A DNA stretch of 64,000 bases from Gentiana macrophylla (Eukaryota > Streptophyta > Magnoliopsida > Gentianales > Gentianaceae), in contig CM047815.1 of assembly GCA_026214975.1 (NCBI GenBank), forward strand, positions 60,209,852 to 60,273,851, read 5' to 3'. Position 1 is the stretch's first letter. Every line of letters begins with the position of its first letter. The notes beneath the pieces were generated by a model. That model was not told the DNA's origin. It saw nothing but the letters and a program-made list of their open reading frames with translations, and made no database searches. A program made the translations under genes and the position numbers. Shown in pieces: positions 22,091-32,400 of this stretch.

Positions 22091-22840
22091 AGAAGAAATA
22101 ATGCTACTAACTGATCCTCCGACAAAGTGAAAAAGCAGAGAAATCAAGAAACTGAAAAGCAGAGGAGTTAAAACTCACCGAATGCAGTGCTATCTATCTT
22201 TACTCTACTTTTATGTGTTTTATTTATGTTTAAAGTAGTTTCGTCTTTTACCGGATAGACGTAAAAGAACTGGATGTCTTTTCTAGATAGAATAGGAATT
22301 TTTATGTTGCTTTTGAAATTAGGCTTGGATAAAGATGTCGCGTTTAAAATAGAAGCTTGATTTTTGAGAAAAACAAGCAATTGTTGAGAGAGATCGATTG
22401 AAAGAAAAATGTAATGGAAAATCGAGAAGTTCGATAAAGAGAAGGGCAAAGTTTTTAAGAAGGTGTAGAAAAGTTGTGGAAAAAGTGAGCATGAAGGGAA
22501 ATGTAGGAAAGCACAACCAAATCCGGGATGAGTGTTTGAATGTTGTTAAGAAGGAACGATTAGGTGGTTATCCGAAAAATCGATGGAGATCAAAGGAAAA
22601 TTCGAACGCCTCATTTCTTAAGGTTAGGTTGATAGAGCGTTACATCGTAACTCGGAAGATTTAGAAGTATTGGAATTAGGACCTCGTGAATTTTGTAATA
22701 TTTATAAAATTTTTATATAACTTTTGAAAATTTTATAAATAGGATCTTTATGAAATTACTTAAAAGTTTTATAAAGTTTTTATAAAAGTTTTTTTATTTT
22801 TGTAGAAGTTTTATTAAGTTTTAAAAAAAAAAAAAAAAAA
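22090..22840. other. AT-rich spacer after integrase
   Basis: No gene recognised. Short open frames here are low-complexity Lys/Arg or Phe-rich readings. The stretch 22680-22838 is almost pure A/T with repeated TTTTATAAA and ends in an A18 run directly before palindrome pair 3. Confidence 0.6.
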
Positions 22841-22842
22841 GT

Positions 22843-22878
22843 GGTCGGATCGATCCGACCTAACCCCGGATCGATCCG
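22843..22878. promoter_or_regulatory. Palindrome pair 3, upstream of env-position ORF 1
   Basis: GGTCGGATCGATCCGACC (22843-22860) is an 18-base perfect palindrome. CGGATCGATCCG (22867-22878) follows, centres 21 bp apart. Downstream lies a CT-rich leader (22905-22975), then a possible donor AAG/GTAACA near 23158 and a pyrimidine-rich acceptor ending CGTAG at 23307. Confidence 0.8.
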
Positions 22879-23308
22879 AACACTGAAAAAACCTAAAAAG
22901 GGACGGGTCTCTTCTTCTTCTTCTTCTTTTCTTTTTCTCAAAACAGCCGCCCCTCCCTCTTCCCCCAACTCGAATATTTTTCTTCAAATCATCACACAAA
23001 GCATCACCATTAAATTACCCCAACTCTTAAACTTCTCTAATTTGCCTCTACTCTCTTCAAATTTTCATCTAAATTGAAGAATTTTTCAAGGAAGCTTCAA
23101 CTTTTATTCCGCGAAATTTCCATCTTTTCGGCCAAATTTCAACTTTTTAAGCTTTGTAAGGTAACATTGTAGTCACTTATTTTCTTAATTTTTTTTTTTT
23201 ATTTTATGCAATTTTTATTTTCAACTGTTTTGTCACTCACATTTGTCTTTGTTGTTTTGTGTTGTTTTGTTGTTCTGTGTTGTTTGTTATTTTGTCATTA
23301 TCGTAGAA

Positions 23309-24170
23309 TGGCCGAATCATCGAAAGCTAGTAAAAGCATAAACCGCATATCCCTACCCAAATTCCAGTTATAGAAACTAGGCCTTTAACGAGAAGAAGAA
23401 TTGGCGATTAGTTTTGAAAGAACGCGTCTCTGCTGCAAATGCTAAGAAAGCATTGAAAAATAAATTTGGCAAGTGTTTAGTTGCAATAGAGAGAGGCTTA
23501 GACTTCAAAGATTTGGGAAGGAGGTAAAGGATATTTTTGAAAGGAGGCATTGGATGGAATTAGCCGAGTTTAAGGTCGGGAGAAATTAACACCACCTTAG
23601 TAGCTGAATTTTATTCTCTGGTAGCAACTCATAATGCTACGAATGAAGGTGAGTTAACCTCTGTCAACCTGAGAACTAAGATAGTGCCGTTTACTCCTCA
23701 CATTATTAATGCTATTTATGGTATTCTGATATACCGGAGAATGAGGATTATTATACGCTTTGGAATTTGGATGAGCCAAACAGACTTTGATCATATTGTT
23801 GCGGTAGCCTGAATGAGTTAGATCCCATTGCCGTCGGCATGAAAACGAGTTTTCCTATGGGAAATGTATCCGGGATATGAAAGCCATTAAACGTTTTATC
23901 AGTCCACACTCTTTACCCGACTCGGCATTTTACATCTTTTGGTAAAGAGGATTTGTGCATTGCTTGGGCTATAGTTAATGATGTACTGTGGATGTAGGCG
24001 AGAGTAATGGGTAGAAGGGGCCAAGGAATTTGCCACGATCGCTAGACCGGCGATCACATGCCTTTTCCGTGTTTTACTTCTTCCTTGTGTCGCCGGATAG
24101 GAGTTTCTGAGCTCCCAGTGATAATTTGATGATGGTGGATGACACACTTATAGGTCCTAGTTTACCACTT
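23309..24170 (+). pseudogene. Athila env-position ORF 1, N-terminal part (plant transposon protein domain)
   Basis: ATG at 23309 (MAESSKASKSINRI) sits two bases after a splice-acceptor-like TCATTATCGTAG. Readings across frames include VKDIFERRHWMELAEFKVGR, LYPTRHFTSFGKEDLCIAWA and AIVNDV, then FATIARPAITCLFRVLLL. The HPTRHFT and WAIV phrases match the putative plant transposon protein domain found downstream of integrase in Athila-like elements. Function is unknown; the position is that of env. Frameshifts and stops are frequent. Confidence 0.6.
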
Positions 24171-24193
24171 AGGGCGGCGGGAAGAATAAACTT

Positions 24194-24790
24194 TTGGACC
24201 CTAACCGTCAACGACCTCGGCTTACTCCATCCACTCTGCTTTGTCCCTCCTTCATCCAGTCAAACTCAAACTCAATTTCGAATACCATCACTTACGACAT
24301 GTTTCAATCCATGGCCTATGATGTTCATCGTGCTAATGCCAATATGGCTGCTTTTAAGGAAAGGAATAAATTATGGTGCGAAGATTTACGTCAAGGCATA
24401 CGAGGTTTATATCAAATGAATATCTTGCAAAACCCTACCTATGCCGAGATGGATATTCCGCAATGCCAAACCCGACCTTATACCTTGCCCGATTTCATTC
24501 CACCGATGCCACCTCACTCGGACTTCCAACAAATGCCACATTCTTTTGGATTTCAAACTAGTGGTGTAGGAGATTTTTCGACAGTACTACGGCGGTGCGA
24601 CATCGAATGGGTGGATCTCGGATCATTTGGCCATACCACGACGAGATGGGAAAGCACTTTTACGATATCACGAGAGATGAGCTCGATGGGACTAGATAGT
24701 TCGGTGCGGATGTCAACTTATTTTCAAGATCCATCCCAAGAATCGACCCGTTCTCAAGCTATGCCAAGTTCAAGCCACGTCGGTGAGTGA
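24194..24790 (+). CDS. Athila env-position ORF 1, C-terminal part (198 codons open)
   Basis: An open frame from 24194 to the stop at 24788. It is rich in Gln, Pro, Ser and Met, with a helical part (AYDVHRANANMAAFKERNKL) and a Pro-rich centre (PDFIPPMPPHSDF). It probably continues the upstream domain after one frame change, since that domain ends just before. No membrane segment is visible, so a true envelope protein is unlikely. The C-terminus is Ser/Gln-rich. I cannot assign a function. Confidence 0.45.
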   Translation: MDPNRQRPRLTPSTLLCPSFIQSNSNSISNTITYDMFQSMAYDVHRANANMAAFKERNKLWCEDLRQGIRGLYQMNILQNPTYAEMDIPQCQTRPYTLPDFIPPMPPHSDFQQMPHSFGFQTSGVGDFSTVLRRCDIEWVDLGSFGHTTTRWESTFTISREMSSMGLDSSVRMSTYFQDPSQESTRSQAMPSSSHVGE

Positions 24791-25081
24791 TGAAGAGGAG
24801 TGATTTTTAAACATTCCATGATTTTTGACATTGAAACATTTTATTTTTCGTACAATTTCGTTTTCGTAAAATTTTAGGTTATTTTGATTTTGGTTGGATT
24901 TTATTTTTAATACGATCTTCATGTTTTCGTTACATATTTTGGTATTACGTATCGTGTAGTAAAATTTATCGTTATAACACAATGAAAAAAAAAAAAAAAA
25001 AATATAGGAAGAAAACTTGTCCCCTAGAAAAATCTAGACATTTTACAAGCAAAATCAACTCTGTCCGTGAACAGTAGTGTT

Positions 25082-25115
25082 CCGGATCGATCCGGCCTTT
25101 TACCGGATCGATCCG
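25082..25115. promoter_or_regulatory. Palindrome pair 4, upstream of env-position ORF 2
   Basis: CCGGATCGATCCGG (25082-25095) and CGGATCGATCCG (25104-25115), centres 21 bp apart. It lies 39 bases before pair 5. Confidence 0.85.
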
Positions 25116-25153
25116 ACTGAAATACCGACCGACAAAGATTACTAGTTCGAGGC

Positions 25154-25185
25154 CGGATCGATCCGCCCTTTCTCGGATCGATCCG
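25154..25185. promoter_or_regulatory. Palindrome pair 5, upstream of env-position ORF 2
   Basis: CGGATCGATCCG at 25154-25165 and 25174-25185, centres 20 bp apart. The spacer CCCTTTCT is the same as in LTR pair 2, so the block looks copied from the LTR promoter. It lies 60 bases before the TATA box at 25246. Confidence 0.88.
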
Positions 25186-25245
25186 GCAAGTACAAAAGCG
25201 CGCAGAGAAAGAGATTTTTTCTACTTTTGCTTGATAGATTTATTT

Positions 25246-25255
25246 CTATAAAAGG
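25246..25255 (+). promoter_or_regulatory. Internal TATA box before env-position ORF 2
   Basis: CTATAAAAGG is a consensus TATA box with a CT-rich TTTCTTTCCTTC stretch about 30 bases downstream. The next ATG is at 25331. With the palindrome pairs just upstream, it looks like a separate internal promoter. Confidence 0.65.
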
Positions 25256-25330
25256 AAAGAGCAAAGTGACCTTGAACTTTGCTCATTCTTTCTTTCCTTC
25301 TATCTAGCTTAGTTTAAATCTCTTTGTCGA

Positions 25331-26140
25331 AATGTCTAACCGCTCCTCTCCTCGGTTAATAGTTACGAACCACATCGCGCTGATGGTGTGGTTCCCGAAG
25401 CGGCATGCCTCTTGTTTTCATAATAACGTCCGAGACATCTAAAATTTGGCGTCCGTTCTCCTATTACGATGGAGAAAGGCTTAAACACTGAAAAAATTGA
25501 TCAATGGGGACGTAATCTAATCCGAGGTTGCGGGTGGAAAAAATTGATAAGGACTCCCGGAGGTCGAATAAACATTTCGATTGTTAGAGATTTCTTTGCG
25601 TCTCTCTCTTGAGATAACGACGATAGCCTCATCTCAACTTATTACGATTAGGGAATCGTTATTTCATTTTCACCGATCATCATAAATCAAATCTATCAAA
25701 TTCCACCATGTACTTTTGATGAAACCCACACTTCGAGTTTCTTTGGGAACTTGGGGATGCGTATAATGTTGTAAATCGATCGCAGAAGCCTTTCGATTCG
25801 TGTTTCCGTTGTTTGATCATAACTATGATTCCTCAACTCGGCTTTACCCCTCATTTAAGGCGTGGAAACGCTTCATTAATTCTCGGATCTATCCAACTAG
25901 AGATTTTTATGGGGTTACGGATGATGAGATCTTTCTTTGTTATATGCATTAACCGTAGGAGCATACATTGATTGGGGAGTTTTGATTTTTAAGACCGCAA
26001 TTAATTTTGCAAGTAGAAAAGACGTAATTGGGAAAACCGCTACCATTTGCCTGGTTATCTCTCACCTTTGTATCCAAATCAATCACGTGCCTGAATTTTT
26101 TGCGGCGAGATTTTTCCATCTCGTGATTCTCGATTAGGAT
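25331..26140 (+). pseudogene. Athila env-position ORF 2 (plant transposon protein domain)
   Basis: ATG at 25331 opens MSNRSSPRLIVTNHIAL. Readings in shifted frames include GCGWKKLIRTPGGRINISIV, RDFFASL, IVISFSPIIINQIYQIP and CTFDE: the pattern W-KL--P-G-I-I-IVR-FFA-L followed by -FSP--IN-IY-IP, typical of the putative plant transposon protein domain. VGAYIDWGVLIFKTAINFAS and TATICLVISHLCIQINHVPE follow at 25955-26097. It is a second, diverged version of the ORF 1 type of protein in the same element. Heavily frameshifted. Confidence 0.55.
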
Positions 26141-26149
26141 TACTTCCGT

Positions 26150-26996
26150 GGATACTCCCGGATGTTCATCTACGGTTTGATAATCGTTAGAAGTTATGTT
26201 GTTAAGTTGGTAGTTGTTTAAATTAGTTGTTTAATCGTTTGTTGTTGTTTGTTACTTTTATTTATAGTTTGTAATAGTGTTTAATATATATGTCATTTTC
26301 TTTAATCAAAATAATATATGGTTGCTAAAAATAATAAATAATAATCAAAATCATATAAAATTTTAATTTTATTTGCAAACTACTTTTTATTTACTCACTA
26401 AACATCGGGACGATGTCATTTCGTAAGTGGGGAGTGGAAGTAAGTTAGTAAATAAAAATTAAAATTTTCTTATATAAATTTATACTTAATTGCTCAATAC
26501 TTAGTTTAATTTTTCTTGGAACAAAATAATTAGATAGTATATAATTAGTATGAATAAAAACAATATAAATTGGTAAGAATAGATTTTAATTAAGTAAAAT
26601 AAATTAGATATATTATAAGTATATTATATATGTCAATTTTAGATCTTTATAAGATTTTAAGTATATGTAACTATACATAAATATTATCAAGTAAGTTTCT
26701 TATGAAATTTTAGCAAATATACTTATATTTATAATGAATTTTTTTTAGAATAATTTTCTTTGTAAAACGAAATATGAATATGGAATCGGATTAGGAATGA
26801 TGAGATTTTTGACACCATAAAAAAATTACCTCAACCTTGATTAGAGTGATCAAGACCTCACTCGTTATAGCCATTTTTTTGATCATAACCGACCCTTGGC
26901 TTATTTTGGTCTACATTTCCTAAAAATCCCACGAGTTTATGCGTCTTATGAAAGGAGATGATAGCCTGAAGCTAAGGATGGTGTATCTTTGAGGTG

Positions 26997-27039
<43 letters not shown>

Positions 27040-27852
27040 ATATATAAGAACGAAGCACCATATTTACGTAAAATTAATCGAATACTGTGTATCTTCCTTA
27101 TCTTTGATCGATGGATATCGGTAGTAGCTTCCAATGATTTGAGTGCGAGTAGAGGTGTTATCTATAAACGTCCTATATCACTATGAGGTATAAAGCTCCG
27201 ATAAAAATTCGAATCATAAGATCTCAAGAATGATTACGAGTTTAAGAAAACGGACTCGTAATTTTAGATCGAAAGAGTATTACTCCGATCAATCTTGATG
27301 AAGCAATGCTTGTAAATTTGATTTTCTACACGCATTCACGCTTTTAGTTCTTAAAATTGAAAAAAAAAAAAAAAAAAAAAGAAGAAGAAGAGAAAATCGA
27401 AAAATAGTTGGAAAAGGAGATATTATTAATCGAAACTGTTTTTGATCAAACGTGAAGGTGTAAGATGCGTGCGATTTGCTTGCTTTCTCTTTTGATTTTT
27501 TTCTATCTTTCGATTAACCAATGTCCTATCCTAAAAGTATTAGTCATCTTGTCAATTACTTGACTTAGTCTTTGATTCCAAATATTTCATATAAGTTGAG
27601 ATAGGAAAATAATTCTAGAATTTTAATTATATTTATTGAGTAGATTTTGTGAAATTTCATTTGAATAATAGTTGATAAATAATTTATCAAAGTTATCTAC
27701 ACTTTTATCTTATTAATTTCTAAGAAAGATATAATTAATATGTTTATAATATTGAAATGATATTCTACTAATTTAAAATTTTATCTACCACTTATATTAT
27801 TTTTATCGTAATTTTTATATATTATCGCTTATTTTTGCTCGAGGGACGATCA
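26150..27852. other. Non-coding 3' region of Athila
   Basis: No gene seen. Strongly AT-rich with A runs at 26998-27036 and 27360-27380. The open frame across the first run is homopolymer Phe on the minus strand. It ends at the purine tract. Confidence 0.7.
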
Positions 27853-27872
27853 AAAAGCTAAGTGGGAGTAGT
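27853..27872 (+). other. Polypurine tract of Athila
   Basis: AAAAAGCTAAGTGGGAGTAG directly precedes the TG of the 3' LTR at 27873. It primes plus-strand synthesis. The other Athila-like LTR has the related AAGTGTGGGGTGG before TGATGGG. Confidence 0.7.
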
Positions 27873-29811
27873 TGATGTGTAACATTTATATGATAAAATT
27901 ACGATGTTTTATATACGTTATCGACTATTTTTATATAAAATATAAGTAATTATAACGAGATAATCTTATAAAATATTAATAGCTATGAATAAATCTAAAT
28001 ACTATAAAAATCTAGTAAAAATGATAAAAGTTATAAATTTTGTACCGGGTTAATAACCTGAGTGTCGTGTCGATTCACGTGGGTATTTTTGGTATTTTAC
28101 TGGACCTTAGGTAAACCAAGACCCCAGTGATGACATTTTGTGGAGTAAAATCATATCTTTTGAAGGAATAAAGGAAGTGCCGAGAGACTTAAAGTCAAGT
28201 GGATCAATGGTTCGTGACGCGTAGAAGTTATATTTTCGACGAACAAATGGCCCAGCAAAAGGCATTTTCTGAAAAAGAAGTCTTCATGGAAGTTATAGAT
28301 CTCCTCAAGAGCTTTCCAACGCATCTTGAATTATGTCATTTGGAGATCCAGAGCTCAAGTTATGATTTTATCAAGTTTCGGATTAAGATTGGAAAAAATC
28401 TATCCGGATCGATCCGGATTTGCCGGATCGATCCGAGGAAACATCATGATTACCCAAGCATGTGGCCTGCGAGAGAATAATCACGGGATAAGATTTTTAT
28501 TCCCGGATCGATCCGTACTTTCTCGGATCGATCCGGCTTGAAAAAAATATGCCTATAAATAGAAGCGAACTTGCAGGCACATAAAGGGGTACCAAATATA
28601 TTTTCTTCACCTCTTTTTAGTAGTAGTAGTATGTATATATATAGGCCTTATGCCATAAATAAAGTAGTATCGTTATAATGCTCGAGAAATTATCGGAAGA
28701 TCAATGTTGTTGAAGTTGTTGTAGCATCCGGAAGAATACGACTTACGATTCAATCGTTGTAATCGGGTAAAATTCCTAAAGTATTTATGTTTGTTTTGTC
28801 TTTTTATCTTTTTCGTATAATGTTAGTAGGCTAAATCTAATAACTAGCCAAAGTTATGTAATCGTTTTATTTCGATCTTTTTCGGTAAAGGAATGTTGTC
28901 TAAGTAAAATTGAATAAAATTGAGTTAATTGAATCTTTTCCTATTGATAAAGTTTGACTTGAAAGAATTCATAATCTAATTATGAATTGACACCTCGTAA
29001 TTAAGTTATGAACTCGTTAATAGAAAAACCGGAGGGTAAAATTGGCGAGTGAAAGCGTGACAACGGAACCCGCTTTTCTACCCGAGGCGGAGTTTATCCT
29101 AAAAGATGAATCTTATTAAAATTTGTACTCAAGATCGTAATAATGTTAAATTCATCGATTTAATTGAAACTTAAACCGGAAAGTTGAATCGCCCGGCCTT
29201 GACAACCGGAGCCTTTAAATAAAATTGACCGTTTGTGAACGGAATGACTCCTTTTATTCAAAGGTAGAATCGCATTACTCGGGACTTCGGAAAAACCGTA
29301 ATGATTGTGGACTTTGGGTGATGACAATGGACATATGACAATTTCACACACTAATGTGAGGACGAATTGTTAACCCAGAGTACACCGTTTCATTTACTCA
29401 ATTGAACCTAAAGATCGAGCACATTCCATTCTTTGAAAAGATCGTATAAATCAATTATATAAACTTTGGCTAGTTCTCTAATAATATATTTGGCATCTAT
29501 ATATTTATATCTATATATATACTTTGCAACTTATGCACATCTATATATATTTATATATCTATATATATTATATTAGAATAAATTTTAATTTACGCATTTA
29601 TTTTATGTTAAGTAAAATAGTAGTTATCTCATGCTATATAAAGCTGCGACTTAGATCGAGTTAATAAAAGCTCTTTGGTGTTTAACCACACTTAGAAGAA
29701 TTACAAAGTTCCCTGAGGATACGATACTCTGACTCACCATACTAGCACTACAGTTTGACCCGATACACTGTCGGTTAAGGACTGGTATTAGCACTAGAAA
29801 AGGCCACGTCA
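27873..29811 (+). repeat. 3' LTR of Athila element
   Basis: 1939 bases, partner of 14007-15948. It keeps both palindrome pairs (28402-28435 and 28504-28535) and the TATA box at 28554. It ends CACGTCA and is followed by ATTGG at 29812-29816. Confidence 0.93.
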
Positions 29812-29816
29812 ATTGG

Positions 29817-30091
29817 CATCAAATCAACAGCCATTGAACTCTTATATGAGAAGTCTAATTCGTAAAGATGATGTCAATAAGAGGGAAAGTGAAGCCATCT
29901 TACATGTCAATGCAGCTGAAATGGCCGGAGTTCTGGAAAGCATAGATGAAAAACTGGTCGAACTGAAGAAAGCCAGAGGAGACATGACTGATGAAGAAAT
30001 GGAACTGATTAGGAAATTTTCTGAACCAACTGAGAAGAGACTTGGTTTAGATTCGCAGCTTTACAGTATTTTCAGGGAGCTACCCACTTAG
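29817..30091 (+). CDS. Unrecognised coiled-coil ORF, 3' part
   Basis: Continuation of the ORF cut at 14006. From the insertion point it is open without interruption (MASNQQPLNSYMRSLIRKDD onward) to a stop at 30089. It is helical and charged (AAEMAGVLESIDEKLVELKK) and ends FRELPT. The clean frame over this stretch contrasts with the broken 5' part. Whether the frame matches the upstream part exactly depends on the indels there. No known domain. Confidence 0.5.
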
Positions 30092-30133
30092 GAAAGTGAA
30101 TCAAGAGAACAAGTCATGCAGAAAGTCCTTGTT

Positions 30134-30600
30134 CACTACTACAATAAAGGATTTAAGTCACAGTTTTTAAGTGTGATATAATTACATTCGTCACGGTTTA
30201 CAAACTGTGGCATATTCACGTGTGACCAAAGGTTGTTTAATTTAATCACACTTAAAAACCGAGATATATTATATGTTGTAATCACGTTTTAAAAGTGAGA
30301 TGTATTGTCGATTTATACCACGCTTTAAAACTGAGATATAATGATTATATCCATCACGCTTTAAAACCGAGATATATTCTTTTTTTTTGTCACGCCTTAA
30401 AACCGAAATATATTATTGACTTCTATCACATTTAAAAACGAGACCTATTATAAGTTTAAGAAACATCATGCTTTAAAACCGAGATATAATCTCATTTATT
30501 GTCACGCCTTAAAATCAAAATATATTATTGACTTCTATCACATTTAAAAACCGAGACCTATTATGAGTTTAGGAATATATATATATATATATATATAATC
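30134..30600 (+). mobile_element. CACTA transposon, left end with subterminal repeats
   Basis: CACTACTACAATAAAGGATT at 30134 is a canonical CACTA terminal inverted repeat. From about 30160 to 30570 there are at least eight degenerate copies of TCACGCTTTAAAACCGAGAT, the subterminal repeats that transposase binds in this superfamily. I could not find the other end (TTGTAGTAGTG) in the window, so the element is truncated or its right end is lost. A (TA)n run lies at 30574-30598. Confidence 0.8.
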
Positions 30601-32400
30601 CATTTGCACCATATACTACTAGGCTCATTCCTATTAATACTCATCCATTTTCACCATAAAATACTAATAAACTCTTTTCCATTGAATTAGAAGTACTACA
30701 AATACATTCCCAAAATGTTATTTCATTTCTACTAGAGAAGAAATGACACTTAGTCTTCTACTTTTACTACTTGTACAACTTGCTGAAACTTCAAAGTTCA
30801 AGTAGCTAGGATGTAGTAACCGATGAGATGGCAGCGAGATTAGCATCCCTAAGATGTCCCTGCAACAAAGAATCATAATGTTCAATACAAGAAACCAAAA
30901 ATGACACCACATCAATCTAAGGTCCAATCAATAACAGTCTCTAGCACGCGTTAGGGTACAATTTAGAAAGGTTAATATGAGATCACTAAGAACATTATTT
31001 CATTCTTGGATTTAAAATTTCTGTATTTTCTTAAAGATTTAGCAACACGAGTATAAATTCAAGATTAACTATCCGACACTCAGTCCATCAGTATTATCAA
31101 AATATCCAAGGTCGCATACGGAGATTGGTTGGCCTTAAATTCAATTAAATTTTATATAAAGTCCACGTACCTAATGATTAAATACTAAATAACCTCCACA
31201 TAAATCTGGATGCACCGATATGTCATTGGCACTGCAGCAAAGATAACCCAAAAAAATAAGCTTCATCAATCTCCCAAACAAGTAGATTTTTAACCAAAAC
31301 TACCAATCTTCTTGCTTCAATACATGTTATGTAGTTGATGAACATGAACATGGTAAACTTGAGCATTAAGGAAAAAAATCTTTTTTTTCTCAATTAAATG
31401 GAGTGAACCAAAAATTTGTTCCTGCAAGTGGATTTTGCTACACATATGAGCAATACTAAGCCCCTTGACGTTCATCAACTGCAAAACTAGATTAGGGGTT
31501 GCACCTGCACATGCATAAAGCTAGTACTACTTGAAGATGAACTAATAGTCATCTTTTTCTCTGATACATCATACATCTTCAACACTACCATTACTTGATG
31601 AACTTCCACTTCTTTTTCCCATTTTGTTATTAGTACTTTCTTCTTCATCTTTTTCAGCTATTTCTTTCACATGATTAGATACAGACTCTTCTTCCTCCAA
31701 GTTTTTAGTAGCTAGATTCTTGTTATAACCCAAAAAAAAAAGTTTTTTAGTAGATTGGATGATCATGAAGAATATTAGAGCAAGTCTTGAAACGAGGTAG
31801 TGTGTTTTGACTCCACGTTTTTTATGAACATTTATAGATATAATTCGACAGACGAATGCTTTAAACTTCATTTTTTCCTGTAAATAACTATGCACAATAA
31901 AAGAATTTCGTGGAGTTTGCGGTTTGCCAAAAAGAAAAATACTCCTGTCAATCCCAATAAATGGCCAAATCAAGAATCGCTATCATATTAACAATTCTAA
32001 CTACTGCCAAACAAAACAAAAAAACAACAACAACAACCCAACGGATGGACATGCATATTAGTAGAAAAAATCAAATTGCCCGATCAATCTCAAGTCAGAC
32101 GGAAAGCATGCAATTAATCACCGTCATGATACAAAAGCCTCAATGATACACATAGATTTATCAGTTAGTCACTACTGACATACCTTATTGCGGATTGCGG
32201 AGAAATCAGTCAATTAAACACCACCGTAATACCGACTTGCAGAGAAATTGATCGACTATCACCATCGTGATACCCTGCTTTCGGAGAATTCCCTACCATT
32301 GTAGATCATCCTGGAGATCGGAAACTGGGGTAAACGTGTGAAATTGATCGAAGAGTTTCTGCGATATTGATGGGGGAGAAAATCGGAAGGGTTTTTTTTC
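30600..32400. other. Mostly unassigned sequence after the CACTA end
   Basis: No convincing full gene. It may be CACTA interior or host intergenic sequence. A possible minus-strand exon lies at 31569-31760 and is listed separately. Confidence 0.4.
31569..31760 (-). pseudogene. Possible N-terminal exon of a GARP/MYB-like factor
   Basis: Minus-strand reading LEEEESVSNHVKEIAEKDEE then STNNKMGKRSGSSSSNGSVED, followed by GT as a possible donor. An acidic run followed by Asn/Lys and a Ser-rich SSSSNxxVE phrase is typical of the leader before the DNA-binding domain in some plant GARP-type MYB-like factors. The DNA-binding domain itself (SKMPRLRWTP-like) is not present nearby, so the assignment is weak. 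It may be a captured gene fragment. Confidence 0.2.

Larger units (their letters stand above)
14007..29811 (+). mobile_element. Ty3/Gypsy Athila-type retrotransposon, full length
   Basis: A 15.8-kb element with 1.94-kb LTRs, ATTGG target duplications, a tRNA-Asp-type PBS and a purine tract. Order: gag, protease, RT, RNase H, integrase, then a long 3' region with two env-position ORFs. No chromodomain follows the integrase. The long LTRs, PBS and extra 3' ORFs fit the Athila lineage. All coding parts are frameshifted, but substitutions look few compared with indels. It sits inside a coiled-coil ORF that is restored in order when the element is removed. The region 26150-27870 is AT-rich and non-coding. 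Confidence 0.93.

Noticed and set aside
22780..23077. Overlapping short ORFs rich in Arg, Glu or Phe
   Set aside because: Low-complexity readings of the CT-rich leader and A run; no family signature.
24194..24790. True retroviral-type envelope gene
   Set aside because: No signal peptide, transmembrane segment or furin-like site is visible; only its position resembles env.
26946..27134. Minus-strand ORF with a poly-Phe run
   Set aside because: It is created by an A homopolymer in the non-coding tail of the Athila element.
30718..30927. Minus-strand ORF of 69 codons after the CACTA end
   Set aside because: No recognisable domain, no splice or start context; too short to support.
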